Origin: an uncultured Clostridia bacterium
GTDB taxonomy: Bacteria; Bacillota; Clostridia; TANB77; CAG-508
Direction: 5' to 3'
Length of the DNA stretch: 9,580 nucleotides
NCBI GenBank assembly: GCA_944390305.1
Contig: CALXPX010000044.1
Location: 1-9,580 of the forward strand
This document shows, piece after piece, positions 1 to 6,195 of this stretch; positions within the stretch are counted from its first letter, which is position 1, and every line of letters starts with the position of its first letter. Below the pieces are notes generated by a model. The model ran no database searches, was not told the DNA's origin, and saw only the letters and a program-made list of their open reading frames with translations. A program made the position numbers and the translations under genes.

Positions 1-134
1 TGTATAGATAAAAGTGTGGCAACCCCTTTTTTATTTTTATACAAAGACAAATTTAATTATAAAATCAGAATTCTTAATTTATTTTTTAAACTTACTCTTT
101 CAATTGAATTTTATTTTCTTAGGTATTTTTATAT
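1..134. other. Gene-free left edge
   Basis: I see no coding region here. The first 43 bases contain an interrupted inverted repeat (TGTATA at 1-6 with TATACA at 38-43, and an inner TTTTAT/ATAAAA type pairing) around the only GC-rich patch, GTGTGGCAACCCC. It may be part of a structure that continues beyond the window edge. The rest is plain AT-rich spacer downstream of the tRNA terminator. Confidence 0.3.
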
Positions 135-176
135 AAAAAACAACTTACAAACTTTTTATAGTCCGTAAGTTGTTTT
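135..176 (-). terminator. Rho-independent terminator of the tRNA-Gly transcript
   Basis: A perfect 12-bp inverted repeat (AAAACAACTTAC at 137-148, GTAAGTTGTTTT at 165-176) encloses a 16-nt loop. Read on the minus strand, the stem is followed at once by a run of six T. It lies a few bases past the CCA end of the tRNA gene, where its terminator is expected. Confidence 0.8.
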
Positions 177-180
177 CAAA

Positions 181-254
<74 letters not shown>

Positions 255-264
255 ATCTTATAAT

Positions 265-294
265 ATTATATCATACTCTAAAGCTAATTGACAA
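265..294 (-). promoter_or_regulatory. Sigma-A promoter of the tRNA-Gly gene
   Basis: On the minus strand the -35 TTGTCA (289-294) and a perfect -10 TATAAT (265-270) are 18 nt apart. A TG one base before the -10 makes it an extended -10. The -10 ends 10 nt before the mature tRNA 5' end, so the leader is only a few bases. The -35 box overlaps the hairpin downstream of the transglycosylase gene. Confidence 0.75.
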
Positions 295-318
295 CAAACA
301 TTATTAATTAGCTTTAGA
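277..318 (-). terminator. Long inverted repeat after the transglycosylase gene; probable weak terminator
   Basis: A perfect 13-bp inverted repeat (277-289 with 306-318, core CTAAAGCTAATT / AATTAGCTTTAG), extendable by one G-U and one A-U pair, starts 14 nt past the stop codon of the transglycosylase gene. The minus-strand side lacks a clear T run, so termination may be incomplete. The distal arm also carries part of the -35 box of the tRNA promoter. Confidence 0.45.
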
Positions 319-331
319 AATTATTTTATAC

Positions 332-1063
332 TTATCTATTATATGATCCATTATATATTTCATCTATAAAACTTTGATCTATGCTATCTGCTTGCTCTTT
401 TGTTATATAGTTATATTCAATCATAGCAGATATTACCTTGTTTTGTCTTTGCTTACACAATTCAGTATTAACAGTAGGAGCATATGCAGAAGGTGCATTT
501 GGAACACCTGCCATCATAGTAGCTTCTGCTAAGTTCATATCTTTTGGTTCTTTATTTAAATACCCATTACATGCTTGCTTAATTCCATAATAACCGTCTC
601 CAAAATAAATAGTATTAATATAAAGCTCTAAAATATCCTCTTTAGAATATTTATTTTCTAATTCTATTGCCATAAACATTTCTGCTATTTTTCTTCTTAC
701 AACTGTATCTTCAGAAATAAAATATAAATTTTTTGATACCTGCTGAGTTAATGTACTTCCTCCCTCTTGCAATTCCCTATTTTTAACATTAGTTAATATT
801 GCTCTTCCTATACCAATTATATCTATAGCTCCGTGTTCTTTAAATCTATGGTCCTCAACAGCTATGATTGCATCTAAATATTCATTTGGTACTTCATCTA
901 TACTAACAAAATAATAATCATTTTTTATATCGCTAACTTTATCTGCTATAGGTTGTTCTTCTATCTTTTCTTCATATAAAGTATATCCATACATTCCCAA
1001 AGAAACTGCTGAAACTACAATTATAACAAATAAAATTATTATAAATCTTTTTATAAATTTCAT
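332..1063 (-). CDS. Monofunctional peptidoglycan glycosyltransferase (GT51)
   Basis: This 243-residue protein polymerises lipid II into glycan strands on the outer face of the membrane. Residues 6-27 form one N-terminal signal anchor after a basic start (MKFIKR). The GT51 motifs follow in order: EDHRF with catalytic Glu70 and H77; GGSTLTQQVSKNL at 101-113; RRKIAE with the second essential Glu128; and LELYINTIYFG with GVPNAPSAYAP near 186-196. The chain ends about 50 residues after the last motif and has no transpeptidase domain, so it is a monofunctional (MtgA/Mgt-like) enzyme rather than a truncated class A PBP. I chose the ATG at 1063 because AGGAG sits 7 nt upstream and the anchor then begins at once; an ATG at 1105 lacks a ribosome site. 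It appears to be transcribed alone, with its own promoter and a hairpin after the stop. Confidence 0.93.
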   Translation of the reverse strand: MKFIKRFIIILFVIIVVSAVSLGMYGYTLYEEKIEEQPIADKVSDIKNDYYFVSIDEVPNEYLDAIIAVEDHRFKEHGAIDIIGIGRAILTNVKNRELQEGGSTLTQQVSKNLYFISEDTVVRRKIAEMFMAIELENKYSKEDILELYINTIYFGDGYYGIKQACNGYLNKEPKDMNLAEATMMAGVPNAPSAYAPTVNTELCKQRQNKVISAMIEYNYITKEQADSIDQSFIDEIYNGSYNR

Positions 1064-1095
1064 AGTGTTTCTCCTATTTAAATATATACATTTAT

Positions 1096-1124
1096 ATTCT
1101 ATCATATTGTATGTTTATTAACAA
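1096..1124 (-). promoter_or_regulatory. Sigma-A promoter of the transglycosylase gene
   Basis: On the minus strand, TTGTTA (1119-1124) and TAGAAT (1096-1101) are 17 nt apart, with TG one base before the -10 (extended -10). The -10 lies about 33 nt before the chosen ATG, and AGGAG falls between them. The -35 overlaps the spacer of a 9-bp inverted repeat at 1110-1138. Confidence 0.55.
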
Positions 1125-1138
1125 GTTGCATAAACATA
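1110..1138. repeat. 9-bp inverted repeat over the transglycosylase -35 region
   Basis: TATGTTTAT (1110-1118) and ATAAACATA (1130-1138) are perfect inverted copies separated by 11 nt. The -35 box lies mainly in the spacer, so this could be an operator. In DNA this AT-rich it could also be chance. Confidence 0.35.
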
Positions 1139-1237
1139 TTAAAATTTAGTATAAATATTATTTTATAACATTATGTATAATTTAAAATATTTTCTATTTT
1201 TTATTGGTATGTAATTCATTTTATACTTATTTATTAT

Positions 1238-1270
1238 AAAAAAATAAGTATCTACAAAATAGATACCTAT
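1238..1270 (-). terminator. Rho-independent terminator in the dinD-transglycosylase gap
   Basis: GTATCTA (1248-1254) and TAGATAC (1260-1266) form a perfect 7-bp stem with a CAAAA loop. Pairing can continue for three bases past one mismatch. On the minus strand the stem is followed by TTA and then seven T. It ends a minus-strand transcript, either dinD read-through or a separate RNA from about 1410. Confidence 0.6.
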
Positions 1271-1410
1271 CTTTGGTGCGTTAGCGGAGGACGTATTCGA
1301 AAAACGCCACGCACAAAAGCACCTCATTATCCGTTTCAAAATTAGTTATAGCAATAGTTTCAAAGATGTATATACGCAAGTCGGTGTTTTTTGTCTATCA
1401 CTATATTTTA
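1240..1410 (-). ncRNA. Possible small structured RNA, family not recognised
   Basis: This segment stands out in base composition, has no coding frame and ends in an intrinsic terminator at 1238-1270. On the minus strand, GTGCGT and ACGCAC (about 1276-1314) form a stem around an inner hairpin in which GGCGT pairs with ACG-U-CC. GGTGC just upstream could instead pair with GCACC of the same 3' arm, so two foldings compete. A possible promoter upstream is TTGCAA (1434-1439) 17 nt from a poor -10, TAAATT (1411-1416). I compared it by eye with 6S, 4.5S, tmRNA, T-box, cyclic-di-GMP and cobalamin classes and recognise none. It could equally be a long dinD 3' UTR or a decayed sequence. Confidence 0.3.
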
Positions 1411-1454
1411 AATTTAACATAACTTTTTATATTTTGCAATAGGCTTTTAACAGA

Positions 1455-1476
1455 AATTTGCCACTGGTGGCAAATT
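1455..1476. repeat. Perfect 22-nt palindrome just after dinD
   Basis: AATTTGCCAC and GTGGCAAATT flank a TG centre, giving a 10-bp perfect inverted repeat that starts 12 nt past the dinD stop. As RNA it is a strong hairpin, but no T run follows on the minus strand, so it is a weak terminator at best. It may protect the 3' end, or be a dispersed repeat unit. Confidence 0.6.
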
Positions 1477-1488
1477 CCATAATATTTA

Positions 1489-2325
1489 TTATTGTTTTTT
1501 TAGTGACTTTTTATTTTCTTTCTCTAATTGTTTTAGACTCTTTTTAGGTGTTGGTAAATCTTCTGGCATAGTTCCACCATTTTTTGCAATTACTTCTCTT
1601 ATATTTTTTCCAATATTATAATGAGTTTCATTAGCTTCTTTTTCTGTTTTTATATTATCTTTCTTTAGTTTTTGTTCTGTTTGAGAAATTCTAAATAGAT
1701 TTGCTATAAGTTCATCACTCCCCATATTGTCTAAAATATCTTCTCTATATCTTAATCCTTTTCTTTTAGCAATGTCATCAGCAGTTTCTCCGTTGTACAA
1801 ACCTTTGTAACCATAATTGTGAAATCTATCAAAATTTTTGACTCCTGCATTTTTAGCTGTTTGATTTAGTGAATAATTTCCTTTTTTGGTTAAATTTCTT
1901 TGATAAAGCCTCTTTTCATCTTCTGTTAACGAACTGTATTCTTTTTCACTAATTTCTTGCTTCCTAGTTTGAATTGCAAAATATGTTTGTGCCAAAGCAA
2001 TTACTTTTTTTCTAGTGTCACCATTTTGTGCTATTAAGTAACAAGCATAACGAGTTAATTTGTAGTCTTTAATGTTTTTTGTCGCTCCTTTAGGCATTTT
2101 TATCGTTTTGTCGACGTCGACAAAATGTTCAAATTCACTAATACCACTATTCTTGCATGATTCTTTTGCTTTATTTATTACATTTTCAAATTTTCTCCAT
2201 TCTTTATAATTCAAAACGAATTGTAATTCCCTAGCATACCAACATTCAATTCCATTTTCATCGATATGTTTTATATCTTCAAAAGTCTGATTATCATAAT
2301 TCTCATTTTTTTCTATTTGATTCAT
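1489..2325 (-). CDS. dinD: DNA damage-inducible protein D (DinD)
   Basis: This 278-residue protein matches the full length of the DinD family. E. coli DinD is SOS-induced and inhibits RecA filaments. Family hallmarks run the whole length: WYARELQ (29-35), the YKEWRKF segment (40-46), AKESCKNSG (53-61), LTRYACYLIAQNGD (90-103), QTYFAIQTRKQE (113-124), the NYGYKGLYNGE segment, DNMGSDELIANLFRISQTE, and GGTMPEDLPTP near the end. The C-terminus is strongly basic. Start ATG at 2325 follows GGAGAGGG by 6 nt. It has its own promoter and is transcribed alone, though no clear terminator separates it from the phosphonate operon upstream. I see no canonical Bacillus-type LexA box (CGAACNNNNGTTCG) in front, so SOS control is unproven here. 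Related BRO-N-type phage proteins are the main alternative, but full-length agreement favours DinD. Confidence 0.92.
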   Translation of the reverse strand: MNQIEKNENYDNQTFEDIKHIDENGIECWYARELQFVLNYKEWRKFENVINKAKESCKNSGISEFEHFVDVDKTIKMPKGATKNIKDYKLTRYACYLIAQNGDTRKKVIALAQTYFAIQTRKQEISEKEYSSLTEDEKRLYQRNLTKKGNYSLNQTAKNAGVKNFDRFHNYGYKGLYNGETADDIAKRKGLRYREDILDNMGSDELIANLFRISQTEQKLKKDNIKTEKEANETHYNIGKNIREVIAKNGGTMPEDLPTPKKSLKQLEKENKKSLKKQ

Positions 2326-2356
2326 ATAATACCCTCTCCATTTCCTATTACTTGCT

Positions 2357-2385
2357 ATTATATTATAATTCTATACATATCGCAA
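2357..2385 (-). promoter_or_regulatory. Sigma-A promoter of dinD
   Basis: On the minus strand, TTGCGA (2380-2385) and a perfect TATAAT (2357-2362) are exactly 17 nt apart, about 32 nt before the dinD ATG. The -35 is the left arm of an imperfect inverted repeat at 2380-2396. Confidence 0.75.
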
Positions 2386-2396
2386 TATGATTACGA
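2380..2396. promoter_or_regulatory. Candidate operator over the dinD -35 box
   Basis: On the plus strand, TCGCAAT (2380-2386) and ATTACGA (2390-2396) form an inverted repeat matching at 6 of 7 positions around ATG. It coincides with the -35 box, a good place for a repressor. It does not match the Bacillus LexA consensus. The overlapping CATAT-N4-ATATG (2376-2389) is a second possible half-site pair. Confidence 0.35.
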
Positions 2397-2419
2397 AAAT
2401 TTGTTTTGTATATGTAAAT

Positions 2420-4201
2420 TTAATTTATATCTTTATATAAATTTTCTATTTCATTAAATGTAAAAATAATAGGATTATTTTTTAATCGTTCAACATTTAC
2501 AGAGTTAACTAATATTGATAACTCATCTTCATTAATTTTTATTTTCGGTAATCTAAATTCATTTAATATTCTTTCAAAATTCTTTATAGAATCACTTATA
2601 TTATCAGTCTCAAAAAATTTAGCTATTTGCAATAATATATCAGTTAATTTTATATCTTTTTTAGACTTTTCAAGCAATAATTTCCAAATTGGTATTAAAC
2701 ATAAAGCAACTGCATGTCCGTGACTAATTCCATATATTGTTGTTAATTTATAACTCATTGAATGTGCTGCAGTTGTTCTCGAAATATTTATAGCCTTTCC
2801 ACTATAATTAGAAGCTAATAAAATATTTTTATAACTATTTTCATCATTATTTAAGTATTTTTCATAATTTTCTAAAATTAAAGAAATACACTTTTCGGCA
2901 TACACTTTGCTTTCTTTTGTTGCACCTTTAGACCAGTATGATTCTATTGCTTGGCATAAAGCATCTAATACAGTTGATTTTTTTTGATAATCAGGTAATG
3001 ATTTTAATAATGTATAGTCTAAAATTGCATTATCAGGTAGTATTGAACTATGATCAACAGAAAATTTCTCACCATTGTAATACATCACTGCAATTCCAGT
3101 AGACTCACTACCTGTTCCTGCAGTTGTAGGTATTGCAATATGTTTAATATTATTATAAATATATTTCTTTTCCAAAAAATCATATTCATTTTTCATTGTA
3201 GAAAATATTTTAATACATTTAGCAACATCTATGGTACTTCCTCCACCAATAGATATAATTGTTTTATATTTCTTTTGCTTAAAAATTTCTATTCCTTTTT
3301 TTATTTCTTCGTATTTAGGATTAGATGAATAATCACTAAAAATTGTAATATTATAGTCTTTTAAATTGTTTAATATCTCTTTTGAAAAAGTCTTGCTACT
3401 TACAATGAATATATCATCATTAGTATCTAATATATTTTTTAAACATTGATCATAAGAGGAAGTTATATGTATTTCTTGTTCTCTATTATCAAAAAATCTA
3501 ATTTCATTGGAAACTCTAATATAGTCTTCTTCATTATCAATTTCTTCTATATAATCATCTTTATATGACATTCCATAAATTGAAATTTTATCTGTGACCT
3601 CGTTAAGTGCATTTTCAGCATATACTTTTGTATTACCATTGCTTATAAACTCTGACACTTTATCTTTCCAAACAGTAATATCATTTTTGCTTAATTTATA
3701 TAATGGTTGAAAAGCATAACAATCATCATCAAAAATAGATATAGATACTTCTTTTAATACATTATCAAAAAATCTTCCTTTAAAGTCTTTTTCTGGTAAA
3801 TCTTTTTTTTCATTAAATAAACATATTGACTCTCTCTTATCATTTAGAATTTTATCAATTAACTTTTTATTAAAAACTAAGTCTCCATGCATAAGTAAAA
3901 CGTCATCATCTAAAAATTCACAAGCATTATTCATTGATACAATATAATTTGTATTCATATAATCTGGATTTTCTACAAAAGTAAAATTTAATTTAGAATA
4001 TTTATTAGCTATTTCAAGTATTTGCTCCTTATGAGGTCCTGTTGTAATTATAAAATCACTGATGCCACATTCACTTAATATTCTAATTTGTCTTTCAAAT
4101 ATTGTTTCACCATTATATAATTCCACCATACATTTAGGCTTATTCTTTGTCAATTTTCCCATTCTACTTCCTAATCCAGAATTAAAAATTATAGCTTTCA
4201 T
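2420..4201 (-). CDS. Nucleotidyltransferase-phosphonoacetaldehyde reductase fusion
   Basis: This 593-residue soluble protein has two complete domains. Residues 1-235 are a LicC/PntC-like nucleotidyltransferase: GLGSRMG (9-15), KPK (21-23), a metal-binding Asp107 in HGDLVF, and the NTNYIVSM segment near 83-90. Residues 240-593 are a group III (iron-type) alcohol dehydrogenase: GGGSTIDVAK (319-328), PTTAGTGSES (358-367), LDALCQAIESYWS (412-424) and the HSMSY...SHGHAVAL region (480-500). Family knowledge gives reduction of phosphonoacetaldehyde to 2-hydroxyethylphosphonate and CMP activation of a phosphonate or phosphocholine-like acid. The fusion suggests that one protein makes HEP and converts it to CMP-HEP. 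Relative to FucO, metal ligands Asp413 and His494 are kept, but two His positions read Gln417 and Tyr484; I believe this is typical of the phosphonate subfamily. Start ATG at 4201 follows AGGAG by 8 nt and lies 1 nt past the decarboxylase stop. It is the last gene of the operon. Confidence 0.88.
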   Translation of the reverse strand: MKAIIFNSGLGSRMGKLTKNKPKCMVELYNGETIFERQIRILSECGISDFIITTGPHKEQILEIANKYSKLNFTFVENPDYMNTNYIVSMNNACEFLDDDVLLMHGDLVFNKKLIDKILNDKRESICLFNEKKDLPEKDFKGRFFDNVLKEVSISIFDDDCYAFQPLYKLSKNDITVWKDKVSEFISNGNTKVYAENALNEVTDKISIYGMSYKDDYIEEIDNEEDYIRVSNEIRFFDNREQEIHITSSYDQCLKNILDTNDDIFIVSSKTFSKEILNNLKDYNITIFSDYSSNPKYEEIKKGIEIFKQKKYKTIISIGGGSTIDVAKCIKIFSTMKNEYDFLEKKYIYNNIKHIAIPTTAGTGSESTGIAVMYYNGEKFSVDHSSILPDNAILDYTLLKSLPDYQKKSTVLDALCQAIESYWSKGATKESKVYAEKCISLILENYEKYLNNDENSYKNILLASNYSGKAINISRTTAAHSMSYKLTTIYGISHGHAVALCLIPIWKLLLEKSKKDIKLTDILLQIAKFFETDNISDSIKNFERILNEFRLPKIKINEDELSILVNSVNVERLKNNPIIFTFNEIENLYKDIN

Positions 4202-4202
4202 T

Positions 4203-5318
4203 TTACTTGCTCCTTAATTTATTTTGGAATATTTCTTTGTTTCCTTTAGGTGTTGTTGTTGGTCTACCTAAATTATTTCTAGATTTATCGTTAGTATTAA
4301 CAATAAGTGCAACTTTTCCTTTGACTTGTGTTTCTTTTATTCCATTAATTAAATCTTTTATATTATTTATATTAATAACATTCTTAAATCCAAAGCCTTT
4401 TAATATATTCTCTAAATCTATATCATAAGAAATGGTAGGTTGTTTCCCCACCGATTCGTGACAGCCATTATTGATAAGTATATATTTAAAGTTATCTTTT
4501 GCATTTTGAATAGCTACTGCTAAGCCACCCATATGCATAATTAATGCACCATCACCATCTATACAATAAATATTTTTATCTGTAAATAAGCTAATTCCTA
4601 ATGCTAATGATGAAGTATGTCCCATTGAACCAACTGTTAGAAAATCGTTTGCATGTGACATATTGTTTCTGTCTCTAATCTCAAAGATTTCTCTTGACGT
4701 TTTACCTGTTGTTGAAACCATATATTCATCATCGCCAATATTTTTTATTATTGTTTCTAAAACTTCTTCTCTAGTTATAATATTATTATTTTCGTTACTT
4801 ATTTCTTTTTCATATTTTGAGAAAGTATCTTTTCTTATAACAAGAGCAACAGTTTTATTATGTTTTTGAATATAATTATAACAATGTTTTATTCGTGTTT
4901 CATAATCTTCATCTAAAATGAAATATTTAATTCCTAAGGTATCTAATATAGGTAAAGTTAACTCACCTTGCTTAATATGTTGTGGTTCATCTTTAACATT
5001 AGGCTCTCCTCTATATCCTATTACAAGCAACATTGGTATCTCGTAGACTTTTTCATCTGCAAGAGATAATAAAGGATTTACTGTATTTCCTAAACCAGAA
5101 TTTTGCATATAAACAACACCATATTTACTTGTGCTTATATTATAACCACAAGCGAGCGCTACTGCATTTCCCTCATTAGCTGTAATTATATTTTTTTCTT
5201 TGTCGCTTAAATCTTTTATACACGCACACAATTCTTTAAGTAAAGAATCTGGCACGCCTGTAAAAAAATCAAAATTATTATTAATTAAGCAATTATAAAA
5301 ATCTCTTGGATTAATCAT
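4203..5318 (-). CDS. aepY: Phosphonopyruvate decarboxylase
   Basis: This 371-residue, thiamine-diphosphate-dependent cytosolic enzyme removes CO2 from phosphonopyruvate to give phosphonoacetaldehyde, the step that makes the unfavourable mutase reaction run forward. The N-terminal pyrimidine-binding half has FFTGVPDSLL (18-27) and the activating Glu49 in ANEGNAVALACG. YMQNSGLGN (70-78) and the GYRGEP segment (101-106) are typical of the family. The C-terminal half carries the TPP motif: GDG at 255-257 and NN at 283-284. Length matches known phosphonopyruvate decarboxylases, which are shorter than ordinary TPP decarboxylases because they lack the middle domain. The ATG at 5318 follows AGGAG by 6 nt and overlaps the mutase stop by 8 nt. 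Sulfopyruvate decarboxylase is a relative, but the adjacent PEP mutase settles the substrate. Confidence 0.95.
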   Translation of the reverse strand: MINPRDFYNCLINNNFDFFTGVPDSLLKELCACIKDLSDKEKNIITANEGNAVALACGYNISTSKYGVVYMQNSGLGNTVNPLLSLADEKVYEIPMLLVIGYRGEPNVKDEPQHIKQGELTLPILDTLGIKYFILDEDYETRIKHCYNYIQKHNKTVALVIRKDTFSKYEKEISNENNNIITREEVLETIIKNIGDDEYMVSTTGKTSREIFEIRDRNNMSHANDFLTVGSMGHTSSLALGISLFTDKNIYCIDGDGALIMHMGGLAVAIQNAKDNFKYILINNGCHESVGKQPTISYDIDLENILKGFGFKNVININNIKDLINGIKETQVKGKVALIVNTNDKSRNNLGRPTTTPKGNKEIFQNKLRSK

Positions 5319-6195
5319 TTTTATCTCCTATTAACTCTAATATTTCTTTCATAGATATACAATATTCGTTACTTGCTTCAAAGCTTCTTTCATCTTCCAA
5401 TATTTTCTGTGCAGTTTTTAACATTGCTAGATAAGCACTTCTTAATAAGTGATTAGCATATATTATAATATTTGCTCCATAATCACTTAGGTCTCTCTCT
5501 TTAAATTTCGAATATGTAGTAGGAACTACTATTGTTACAATTTCAGGATATTTTTCTTTAAATTGCTTTAAAAACTCTATAATTTCATTTCCATCACTTT
5601 TATAACTATGAATCATAATTCCATCAGCCCCAGCATTTACATAAGTCTCAGCTCTACTCATGGCATCATTTATATCTTTATCTGCAATAAAACTTTCAAT
5701 TCTTGCAAATATCATAAAATCATTTGTTAATAGTGCTTGTTTACCTTTTCTAATTTTTTCAGCAAATATTTCTTTATCTTCTAATATTTGTTTTGCTTTA
5801 TTACCTAATATGGAATTTTGCTTTAACCCTTTTTTATCTTCAATAATAATAGCAGAAACTCCTATTCTCTCTAATGTTTTTATATGTTGGACAAAATGTT
5901 CTACTTTTCCGCCTGTATCACCATCTACAATTATAGGTTTAGTTGTAACTTCCATTATTTCATGAATTGTATCTAGTCTACTTGTAAAATCTACAACTTC
6001 ATTATCTGGCTTTCCTTTTAAAGTTGAATCACATAAAGAACTAACCCACATTGCATCATATTCTTTACCATTTACTTTTGTATTCTCTACAATCAAACCT
6101 GTTAGTCCATTAGATGCTTCCATAACTCTAATATATTCTTTATTTTCTATCATTTGTTTTAATTTGTTTCTTCTCATTTCTGGCATATTATTCAT
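5311..6195 (-). CDS. aepX: Phosphoenolpyruvate mutase
   Basis: This 294-residue enzyme rearranges PEP to phosphonopyruvate, forming the C-P bond; it is the defining first step of phosphonate biosynthesis. The family signature EDKxxxKxNS is perfect at 119-128 (EDKKGLKQNS) and distinguishes it from isocitrate lyase and methylisocitrate lyase relatives. WVSSLCDST (50-58) supplies Asp56, and VDGDTGG (90-96) gives the metal-binding Asp91 and Asp93. The fold is a single TIM barrel with no fused nucleotidyltransferase, unlike Fom1. I place the start at the ATG at 6195, with AAGGAAGG 6 nt upstream; a longer frame to 6240 has no ribosome site. The start overlaps the stop of the preceding gene by 8 nt, and its own stop overlaps aepY by 8 nt, so the three are translationally coupled. 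Confidence 0.96.
   Translation of the reverse strand: MNNMPEMRRNKLKQMIENKEYIRVMEASNGLTGLIVENTKVNGKEYDAMWVSSLCDSTLKGKPDNEVVDFTSRLDTIHEIMEVTTKPIIVDGDTGGKVEHFVQHIKTLERIGVSAIIIEDKKGLKQNSILGNKAKQILEDKEIFAEKIRKGKQALLTNDFMIFARIESFIADKDINDAMSRAETYVNAGADGIMIHSYKSDGNEIIEFLKQFKEKYPEIVTIVVPTTYSKFKERDLSDYGANIIIYANHLLRSAYLAMLKTAQKILEDERSFEASNEYCISMKEILELIGDKND

Larger units (their letters stand above)
1106..1488. other. Long gene-free region between dinD and the transglycosylase gene
   Basis: No reading frame here looks coding. The right end has a perfect 22-nt palindrome (1455-1476). The middle (about 1275-1400) is clearly richer in G and C than its surroundings and can fold. A minus-strand terminator lies at 1238-1270. 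The left part holds the transglycosylase promoter and its inverted repeat. Most of 1140-1240 is featureless AT-rich sequence. Confidence 0.6.

Noticed and set aside
332..1105. Longer transglycosylase start at 1105
   Set aside because: The extra 14 residues precede the membrane anchor, have no ribosome site, and would overlap the -10 box; AGGAG fits the ATG at 1063.
1238..1440. Riboswitch or known RNA class (cobalamin box, cyclic-di-GMP, T-box, 6S) in the dinD-transglycosylase gap
   Set aside because: None of the conserved motifs I know for these classes is present, and the segment ends in a terminator well before the next gene's promoter, so it does not sit as a leader.
2266..2457. Plus-strand reading frame of 63 codons overlapping the dinD start and promoter
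   Set aside because: It lies antisense to dinD, its upstream region and the end of the fusion gene, consists mostly of Ile/Phe/Tyr runs expected from AT-rich antisense sequence, and has no ribosome site.
3050..3328. Plus-strand frame of 92 codons antisense to the reductase domain
   Set aside because: It is a shadow of a well-supported gene; its composition (Cys/Ser/Phe-rich) is not protein-like.
4207..4428. Plus-strand frames at 4207-4428 and 4663-4869 opposite aepY
   Set aside because: They are hydrophobic antisense shadows of a conserved enzyme gene, with no independent start signals.
5660..5965. Plus-strand frame of 101 codons opposite the PEP mutase gene
   Set aside because: It is antisense to the catalytic core of aepX, which has a perfect family motif in the other frame.
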